From the NCBI GenBank assembly GCA_913046825.1, contig CAJWTF010000110.1, positions 1-12,596 on the forward strand: DNA of 12,596 nt. Reading direction: 5' to 3'. The notes beneath the pieces were generated by a model that had not been told where the DNA came from, did not search any database, and saw only the letters and a program-made list of their open reading frames with translations. The number at the start of each line of letters is the position of its first letter. The first letter of the stretch is position 1. Positions 7,052 to 12,596 of the stretch are shown piece by piece. Origin of the DNA: an uncultured Rickettsiales bacterium. Its GTDB lineage: Bacteria > Pseudomonadota > Alphaproteobacteria > UBA8366. A program made the translations under genes and the position numbers.

Positions 7052-8479
7052 CTAGATCGAGAAACCGCCGACCTTCGTCTCCAAGTACTCGACGATACCC
7101 TCGCGGCTGCCTTCGCGGCCAAGGCCGCTGTCCTTCATGCCGCCGAACGGGGCAGCGGCGGATGCCGGGTTGATGTCGTTGATGCCGATAATGCCAAAGT
7201 TCAATCCTTCGAACATTCGCATCGCCCGCGCGATATCCCGCGTATAGACGTAAGCGGCGAGGCCGTAATGCGTGTCATTGGCCAAGGCCAACGCCTCACG
7301 TTCGTCCGCAAAGGGGATGATCGGAGCGACCGGGCCAAAAGTCTCTTCCCGATAAATCCGCATCTCCGGTGTGACACCGTTCAACACTGTCGGCGCGAAG
7401 AAATGCCCCTTGCCGAGATCGCCGGTCGTGAGACGTTCCCCGCCGCAGACGACTTCCGCACCCTGTGCTTTCGCGTCCTCGACTTGGGTTTCGACCTTGG
7501 CAACCGCCGCCTCATTGACCAAGGGTCCGATGGTGACGCCTTCCTCGAAGCCATTGCCGGCCTTCATCTTCGAGACGCGCTCCTGCAGTGTGCCGACGAA
7601 ATCGTCGACCAGCTTTTCCGCGACATACATGCGGTTTGGGCTGATACAGGCTTGTCCGGTGTTCAGGAATTTCACGAGCTGCGCACCTTTGGCCGCATGG
7701 ACCGGGTTCGCATCTTCGAACACCATGAAGGGCGCGTGGCCGCCGAGTTCGCAGGAGACGCGTTTCATATTGGCGGCGGCTTTCCCGGCGAGCATTTTGC
7801 CGACGGCGGTCGAGCCAGTGAAAGTCAGCTTCGCCACTTTAGGATTGCTGACGAATTCTTCGCCGACCGGTCTTGGGTCTTTCGCCGTGACCAAATTGAT
7901 GACGCCTTTCGGCACACCGGCTTCTTCCAAAATTTTAAAGGTTTCGATGGCGCAAAGCGGTGTCGCTTCCGCCGGCTTCAGAACCACCGTGCAGCCGGCC
8001 GCTAAGGCGGGGCCGACCTTGCGAGTGATCATCGAGACCGGATAATTCCACGGCGTCACTGCTGCGACCACGCCAACCGGCTGATGCATGACGATGAAAC
8101 GTTGATCGGGACGGGCCGAGGGGATGGTCTCGCCATAGACGCGTTTGGCTTCTTCCGCGAACCACAGCAGGAAGTCGGCGGCGTATTGCACTTCCGTCGT
8201 TGCCGCGCGCAAAGGCTTGCCCTGTTCTTCCGTCATGGTGCGCGCCAAGTGGTCCTTGCGCTCGAGCATCAACTGCCAGGCACGATAGAGAATCTTCGAT
8301 CTATCATAGGCTGTCGCCGCGGCCCAGGCCGGAAAGGCTTCGTAGGCAGCGTCAATCGCACGCGCGGCTTCTTCGCGGCCACCATCCGGCAATTCGGTTA
8401 TGACATCCCCGTTGGCGGGATTGATTACCTCGAAAGTCTCTCCGCTTTTGCGCTCCGCCCAATTTCCCGCGATCAGCAT
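7052..8479 (-). CDS. gabD: NAD(P)-dependent aldehyde dehydrogenase, succinate-semialdehyde dehydrogenase type
   Basis: Oxidises an aldehyde to its acid; the closest subfamily by pattern is GabD (succinate or glutarate semialdehyde, as in GABA breakdown), so the product would enter the TCA cycle as succinate. The 475-aa length is normal. Visible are TPWNYP with the oxyanion Asn145, Lys168 in LKPAEATP, FTGSTAVG (220-227), ELGGHAPF with the general base Glu244, GQACISPNR with nucleophile Cys278, and EETFGP (378-383). Typical GabD has CVCAN after the nucleophile; here it is CISPN, so the exact substrate is uncertain. The ATG at 8479-8477 has a perfect GGAGG (complement of 8486-8490) six bases upstream. 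It converges on selW with only 9 bases between stops and appears to be a single-gene unit. Confidence 0.93.
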   Translation of the reverse strand: MLIAGNWAERKSGETFEVINPANGDVITELPDGGREEAARAIDAAYEAFPAWAAATAYDRSKILYRAWQLMLERKDHLARTMTEEQGKPLRAATTEVQYAADFLLWFAEEAKRVYGETIPSARPDQRFIVMHQPVGVVAAVTPWNYPVSMITRKVGPALAAGCTVVLKPAEATPLCAIETFKILEEAGVPKGVINLVTAKDPRPVGEEFVSNPKVAKLTFTGSTAVGKMLAGKAAANMKRVSCELGGHAPFMVFEDANPVHAAKGAQLVKFLNTGQACISPNRMYVAEKLVDDFVGTLQERVSKMKAGNGFEEGVTIGPLVNEAAVAKVETQVEDAKAQGAEVVCGGERLTTGDLGKGHFFAPTVLNGVTPEMRIYREETFGPVAPIIPFADEREALALANDTHYGLAAYVYTRDIARAMRMFEGLNFGIIGINDINPASAAAPFGGMKDSGLGREGSREGIVEYLETKVGGFSI

Positions 8480-8612
8480 GCCCGTCCTCCGGTTTGGTTC
8501 GTTCGAGCGCGGCGCTGCGCCCGAGTTTCTGGTTCTGGTGGACGTTTTAGCGGGGGAATCAAGGTTCCGCCAGCATTTGGCGTCACCTCGAGGCCGCCTT
8601 GCGGGTGATGAC

Positions 8613-8807
8613 CTAGTGGATCGCGCAGCCTTCCGACAGCAACAATTCCGGTGCGTCGCTTTGGGGCGTAAGCGCCATAATCGAGAGCGAGAAATTCATA
8701 TAGGTCCGCCGCACTGAATCAGACGCACCAGCCTCACACAGATAGTCGAGCCAGGCGCGATTTTCCTCGGTCTTGACGAACTCCCACAAATCGCCGAATA
8801 GCGCGCT
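8613..8807 (-). pseudogene. C-terminal continuation of the neighbouring membrane-protein gene, after an in-frame TAA
   Basis: Immediately after the TAA of the 311-aa gene (8810-8808), the same frame stays open for 64 codons to a TAG at 8615-8613. It encodes SALFGDLWEFVKTEENRAWL, then DYLCEAGASDSVRRTYMNF and more. This reads like real helical protein and resembles a segment inside the upstream gene (FGDTMYELL followed about 30 residues later by YRNFGLRLL, against FGDLWEFVK followed by YMNFSLSIM). No good start codon with a ribosome binding site is present. The simplest view is one ancestral gene of about 376 codons cut by a nonsense mutation; a naturally shorter protein with a leftover tail is the alternative. 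The remaining bases to 8479 are the leader of the aldehyde dehydrogenase gene. Confidence 0.55.
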
Positions 8808-9743
8808 TTAGATGGTTGCGAACTCCCTATCGGTGAATTCTTTGCTCAACCCGCTGGCGCTGATGCCGCCACCGCGATGCTTGCCGAAAATCGTCATGAA
8901 GTGCGAGCGACCACGGCTGAAATCATCGAACGCGGTTTGCAGTTTGGTGAGCAATCTGAGGCCAAAGTTCCGATAGCGCTCGTCGGCCATCAGATGCAGC
9001 CACAATTGGTTGTCGATTTCGGACGGGAGGGCACGCATGATTTTTGCCGCCTCTTCGTTCAGCAATTCGTACATTGTGTCGCCGAACGTGTGGCGTAGGA
9101 AAAGATCGAAACCGACGACGAATTCACGCGAAATCGTCGTCTCTCCGCTGTTGTCCTGGCGGAAGAAGGAAGCGACTCGGGAAGTAAGGAGCCGCAGCAG
9201 GAAATATTGCCGCCGATTGTCGACTGCGACATCATTCAAGTGATCGGTACCGCTCCGGCTCAGATCGCAGGTGTTGCGCATCGAAATCTTAAGGTTGTCG
9301 ATCACATTGAAAAGGATGTGGTCGATTATCTTCGCATTCTCCCCGCCCAGATCGAATTTATTCTGCAACAATGCCCCTAAGTTCTGCATCGCTTCAATAG
9401 CTGACGCTAGATTGGTTTCGCAGGGGTTGCCTTGGTTCGAGCTGAAATCCCACGCCGGGCGTCGACCCAAGCGAAGCGCCCGCTCTGTTTCAGTCCGCAC
9501 CATGCTTTCGGCCAGGTCATATCCGGCTCGCTCACGCGCCTGCTCCATCGCGGCTCTCTCACGCGATTGCTTGACGCCGTGATAAATAGCCAAAGCGAAC
9601 GCGACGGCCAGCGTGAGCGTCAAAGTGTCCAGCTGATAGGTGATATGGGATTGCGTAAGTTGCGACAGCCAGATCGCGAAGTCCGTTGCCTCAAAAACAA
9701 CGAAGCTTAACCCTACGATCACGGCGTAAATAACCAGCGTCAA
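8808..9743 (-). CDS. Membrane-anchored helical protein of unknown function (possibly truncated)
   Basis: A 311-aa product from a TTG start at 9743-9741. Two hydrophobic segments (about 3-18 and 38-56) form an N-terminal hairpin anchor; a charged, probably coiled stretch follows (57-95, with MEQARERAGYDLAESM), then a helical soluble domain of about 210 residues that should face the cytoplasm. I recognise no family. The frame is open a further eight codons upstream (LSRRQLSAL before the start) with no better start codon and no clear ribosome binding site, so the true start is uncertain. The frame also continues past the TAA for 64 codons, so the protein may be prematurely ended. An AT-rich gap of 259 bases separates it from the rhodanese gene on the same strand. 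Confidence 0.65.
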   Translation of the reverse strand: MTLVIYAVIVGLSFVVFEATDFAIWLSQLTQSHITYQLDTLTLTLAVAFALAIYHGVKQSRERAAMEQARERAGYDLAESMVRTETERALRLGRRPAWDFSSNQGNPCETNLASAIEAMQNLGALLQNKFDLGGENAKIIDHILFNVIDNLKISMRNTCDLSRSGTDHLNDVAVDNRRQYFLLRLLTSRVASFFRQDNSGETTISREFVVGFDLFLRHTFGDTMYELLNEEAAKIMRALPSEIDNQLWLHLMADERYRNFGLRLLTKLQTAFDDFSRGRSHFMTIFGKHRGGGISASGLSKEFTDREFATI

Positions 9744-10002
9744 TGCGCTTAATTGGCGTCGGCTCAGTGATTAACTGCTTGGAAGCCTCATGGGCATGTG
9801 CACGGTAAATTTTTCAACCTCCCCGCGATAGGTGAAAAACAACAGTCGAATATCATCAAGGAGCGTTTATCAAATCAGATTAACTATCCACAATTAATTT
9901 AAAATTTTAGGTAAGTTTGTGCCGCTTTGTTTTAATATCATCGCGAGCTGGACAGCGAAGCTACTGTTTTGGAGAAATATTGTAGACGAATAATTAGTTT
10001 AA
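9744..10002. promoter_or_regulatory. AT-rich intergenic region
   Basis: A 259-base gap markedly richer in A and T than its surroundings, mostly between about 9870 and 10020. It probably holds the promoter of the leftward membrane-protein gene. A short perfect AT inverted repeat (TAATTA, 9991-9996 and 10000-10005) overlaps the stop codon of the rhodanese gene but lacks a GC stem or T-run, so I do not call a terminator. No start codon with a ribosome binding site and no RNA gene were seen. Confidence 0.35.
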
Positions 10003-11601
10003 TTAGGGTGCTGTAATATTATACGTGGCGTCGCCATCAGCCTCGATTTGAGCTGGAAGTTGTTCTTCCCAAGCGAGATAATCGCGCGCGGCCTGATCGT
10101 TTCCAAGATGACGGTCGTGTACCCAAAACAAAAAATCGATACGATTTTCCGCCTTCAAGGCGCCCTCCGGCGTCGGCTCGATGGGGCGGCCTTCTTGTCC
10201 CCAACGCTCGCGGCCGCCGGAAAGGATGGCGATCGGTTTATCGGTCATGGCTTGGAGATCCAAGGCGATCAGGCGCGCGCGGGTCTCGTGCATCGAATAG
10301 AGTACGATCTTCGGGGCATCGGCCATGGCGTCGAGCAGCGCTTGTGCGCGCGGACGCACGCCCCATGTGGCGCCGGGAAGCCGGGACTCCACATACTCGG
10401 CGCTGACGTCCGTCTCAGCCAACGCCAGCGTTCCCGCCGCCAGACCGTCGGCGACGGCCGCGCCATCCATTTCCTCCAACACCAATTGATCGAGCCCGAG
10501 TGTCGGCGCCTTCGGCATGCCGGTCTCGGTGCCGTCCGCGCCGATACCACCGTCGAGGACATTGACGTCCCAGCCCATCTGGACCAACCAATGGGCTGTG
10601 GTGACCGCGCGGACATTGGTCTCGTCGTCCAGCAACACGATGCGGGCCCCCTTGGTGCCGCAATATTGGTCGGTTCCTTGGACGAGTTGGCCCCCCGGCG
10701 CGAAGACCGATCCAGGCATGTGTCCGGCCTCAAACTCTTCCTGGCTGCGAACATCAAGAAGATAGGTTGTGCGGTTCTCTTCGGCGCGCCACTTCTCCAG
10801 CGTCGCTCGGTCGATTGTCTTCACGCTCCAATGCGTCTTCATGCCGTCCGCATAGGCGAGCGCTTGGTCCCGCGCCGCGGCGCTGAGATCGCCATAACTG
10901 CGGTCGCTGCCGTGATCCAGTTCGAACCCGGCCAGTCGCCACCCCATGGTGCCGCCGCGCAGTGCGACGACCTTATTCGGTATACGAGCGTTAATCAGGG
11001 TCTGCGCACCAATGATCGAGCGAGTGCGCCCGGCGCAATTCACCACCACCGTCGTGTCCGGCTCCGGCGCGAAATCATGGACGCGATAGACCAATTCCGC
11101 ATTGGGAACGCTGACGCCGCCGGGGATGCTCATCCGGTTGAACTCCGCCGGTGAGCGCCCGTCCAGAATGACAACTTTCTCACCCGAGCTTTTCATCGCG
11201 TGTAGTTCTTCCGCAGAGATCGACGGGGTATGCGCCGCATGCTCCACCACTTCCCCGAATGCCTTGCAAGGCACGTTAACGCCCATGAAGACCTCGTAGC
11301 CAGCGGCGTCCCAAGCCCTCATCCCACCGTCCAGAACTGCGACGTCCGTATAGCCGAGGGCTGCCATTCGCGCGGCGGCCCGGGCACCGACATCGTCGCT
11401 GGCATCGATCAGGACCGTGCGCGTCGTCCGCCGCGGCACCAAGACACCGAGACGCATTTCCAGCGTGCTGTAGGGCAGCGGGATGGCATAGAGCACATGG
11501 GCAACGCCAAACTCTCCCTCCTCGCGCACATCCAGCAGAGCGAGTTCCGCCCCGTCGTTCAGCATTGCTTTTAGTGACTTCGCGTCGACGGTCTTGGTCA
11601 T
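10003..11601 (-). CDS. Four-domain rhodanese-like sulfurtransferase
   Basis: Numbered from ATG 11601 (532 aa). Four rhodanese domains follow in tandem, at about 5-110, 125-232, 258-360 and 370-475, with a tail rich in acidic residues. Each repeats the pattern LLDVR or ILDGRS ... H.PG or similar ... LDGG or LRGG ... W. Only domain 2 has a catalytic-type loop with cysteine (VVNCAGRTRS, Cys189). Equivalent loops are DASDDVG in domain 1, DDETNVR in domain 3 and YSMHETR in domain 4, all without Cys. It likely moves sulfane sulfur through a single active site, the others being structural or binding domains; the partner is unknown. An upstream in-frame TTG (11631) and ATG (11619) exist, but AAGG nine bases before ATG 11601 favours that start. 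It appears to be transcribed alone. Confidence 0.9.
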   Translation of the reverse strand: MTKTVDAKSLKAMLNDGAELALLDVREEGEFGVAHVLYAIPLPYSTLEMRLGVLVPRRTTRTVLIDASDDVGARAAARMAALGYTDVAVLDGGMRAWDAAGYEVFMGVNVPCKAFGEVVEHAAHTPSISAEELHAMKSSGEKVVILDGRSPAEFNRMSIPGGVSVPNAELVYRVHDFAPEPDTTVVVNCAGRTRSIIGAQTLINARIPNKVVALRGGTMGWRLAGFELDHGSDRSYGDLSAAARDQALAYADGMKTHWSVKTIDRATLEKWRAEENRTTYLLDVRSQEEFEAGHMPGSVFAPGGQLVQGTDQYCGTKGARIVLLDDETNVRAVTTAHWLVQMGWDVNVLDGGIGADGTETGMPKAPTLGLDQLVLEEMDGAAVADGLAAGTLALAETDVSAEYVESRLPGATWGVRPRAQALLDAMADAPKIVLYSMHETRARLIALDLQAMTDKPIAILSGGRERWGQEGRPIEPTPEGALKAENRIDFLFWVHDRHLGNDQAARDYLAWEEQLPAQIEADGDATYNITAP

Positions 11602-11683
11602 GGTGTCCAGCCTTTGCATTCGGGTTCGCAAAAGGAGTTAAACGCCTCGGTCCCGGATTTCAATGCGCGTCGCTCTTCGATTT

Positions 11684-11703
11684 ATTGTGTAGCGCAACAT
11701 AAT
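11684..11703. promoter_or_regulatory. Imperfect 20-bp palindrome upstream of the rhodanese gene
   Basis: ATTGTGTAGC followed directly by GCAACATAAT; 8 of the 10 half-site positions are symmetric. It lies about 80 bases upstream of the rhodanese start, in an AT-richer patch where the minus-strand promoter is expected (ATGACA about 15 bases before CACAAT is a weak candidate). Such a dyad could bind a dimeric regulator controlling the sulfurtransferase gene. No known consensus is matched. Confidence 0.35.
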
Positions 11704-11802
11704 GTGTCATATTAGCACCTGCTGTTTGGCCCGATCTCTGCAGTGGAAAGTGTCGTTGCAGAACGCGGCCAGCGTGCCGGAAAATGGATGCCAATCACGG
11801 GA

Positions 11803-12596
11803 ATGTCATGATATACCACACCAAAAACCGGAAATATCAGCGTCGATGAAACGTTGTTTAGATTCATAAACGACGAAGCGCTTCCTGGAAGCGGCGTCGC
11901 GAAGTGGAATTCTGGACCGGTTTAGAGGGTGTTATAGCTGAGTTTGCACAGCAAAATAAAGCCTTGCTGGCAAAACGAGATTCATTGCAAGCGCTCCAAT
12001 CTGGAGGCGTATAAGTCGTTCCTCTTGGAGATCGGATATCTGGTTCCCGAAGGCGAAGAATTCGCCATATTCACGGAGAATGTCGACCCGGAGATATCGA
12101 CGATCGCCGGCCCGCAGCTCGTCGTTCCGCTAACCAATGCGCGCTTGCCCTAAATGCCACCAATGTCCGTTGGGGCAGCTTGTATGATGCGCTCTACGGC
12201 ACCGACGCCATTCCGGAGACCGGCGGTGCGGAGCGCAATGGCGCGTTCAGTCCCTTGCGTGGTAAGCGCGTGATCGATTATGGAATCAGGTTACTCGACC
12301 TTGCCGCGCCATTGGCGGAAGGGGCGCACCGGGACGCGACTGGCCATGCGGTCAAAGATGCCACGCCGGCTGTGACTATGGGCGGGGGCAAGCAAGTGGG
12401 TCTCGCCAATCCGTCGCAGTTCGATGGGTATAACGGTGAGGCCACCGCGCCATCGGCGATTCTGCTCGGCAATCATCGCCTGCACCTGGAAATTGTCATC
12501 GACCGCACTGGCCCAATCGGCAAGGACGATGCCGCCGGTGTCGACGACGTGCTGCTCGAATCTGCCGTGACCACGATCATGGATTGCAAAGATTCC
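11803..12596 (+). pseudogene. glcB: Malate synthase G, decayed N-terminal part (cut by window edge)
   Basis: Malate synthase G condenses glyoxylate with acetyl-CoA. Family sequence is recognisable in order but in changing frames. From ATG 11803 the frame reads Met-Ser-stop (TGA 11809-11811), then YTTPKTG and LFRFINDEALPGSGV. At about 11899-11901 one base seems lost, and [15 protein letters not shown] plus [11 protein letters not shown] continue in another frame. Near 11995 several codons are missing and the frame returns ([20 protein letters not shown], then [16 protein letters not shown]). At about 12145 one base is lost in the normal NARYALNA. After that, RWGSLYDALYGTDAIPE to the window end is open for 152 codons. 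The final DCKDS replaces the family's usual DCEDS. Nonsense, frame changes and missing codons together indicate real decay, not one sequencing error. Confidence 0.85.

Noticed and set aside
7268..8045. Plus-strand ORFs of 245 and 224 codons
   Set aside because: Both lie opposite the aldehyde dehydrogenase gene, whose catalytic motifs are intact.
8808..8810. Programmed recoding at the TAA
   Set aside because: TAA is not used for selenocysteine or pyrrolysine, and no recoding signal is visible; nonsense mutation is simpler.
9991..10005. TAATTA inverted repeat as terminator of the rhodanese gene
   Set aside because: The stem is only A-T pairs and no T-run follows; likely chance in an AT-rich gap.
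10048..11154. Plus-strand ORF of 368 codons
   Set aside because: Antisense shadow of the rhodanese gene; long only because the region is GC-rich; no recognisable domain.
11809..11811. TGA at codon 3 of the malate synthase remnant as a second selenocysteine codon
   Set aside because: The family has no Cys or Sec there, no suitable stem-loop is evident, and the gene carries other disabling lesions.
11944..12153. A 69-codon ORF as an independent small gene
   Set aside because: Its C-terminal two thirds is malate synthase G sequence, and its neighbours in the other frame continue that protein; it is a fragment of the pseudogene.

Overview
The window looks like a GC-rich alphaproteobacterial chromosome, possibly Rhodospirillales-like. 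This is inferred from protein style, frequent GTG/TTG starts and gene content; no rRNA or tRNA is present to confirm it. I see no mobile element, CRISPR array or RNA gene.

Left part (1-5629), cell-surface sugar locus. On the minus strand lie the 5' end of rmlC (cut by the window edge) and rmlA, overlapping by 4 bases, and further right rmlB. Together these cover the path from glucose-1-phosphate to dTDP-4-keto-rhamnose; rmlD is not in view. Between rmlA and rmlB sit two overlapping plus-strand genes: a fused family-2 glycosyltransferase/SAM methyltransferase and a polytopic membrane protein resembling GT-C glycosyltransferases. They probably build or modify a lipid-linked glycan that uses the dTDP sugar. 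The membrane gene and rmlB converge with 13 bases between stop codons, and an 11-bp hairpin spans both ends.

Middle part (5815-7042), the most interesting stretch. Three tightly packed plus-strand genes follow one another: an unannotated 47-codon ORF, a 276-aa internally duplicated DehI-like protein that overlaps it by ATGA, and a 71-residue SelW/Rdx-type selenoprotein. The selenoprotein has an in-frame UGA in a Cys-x-x-Sec motif and a stem-loop of bacterial SECIS type 22 nt after the UGA. Ordinary gene calling would read the UGA as a stop and miss the gene.

Right part (7052-12596). An aldehyde dehydrogenase of succinate-semialdehyde dehydrogenase type converges on selW with a 9-base gap. 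Next, all on the minus strand, come a membrane-anchored helical protein whose reading frame continues for 64 codons beyond a TAA stop, an AT-rich gap, and a four-domain rhodanese protein with only one recognisable catalytic cysteine. The window ends in a plus-strand malate synthase G pseudogene with a nonsense codon, frame disruptions and missing codons, cut by the window edge.
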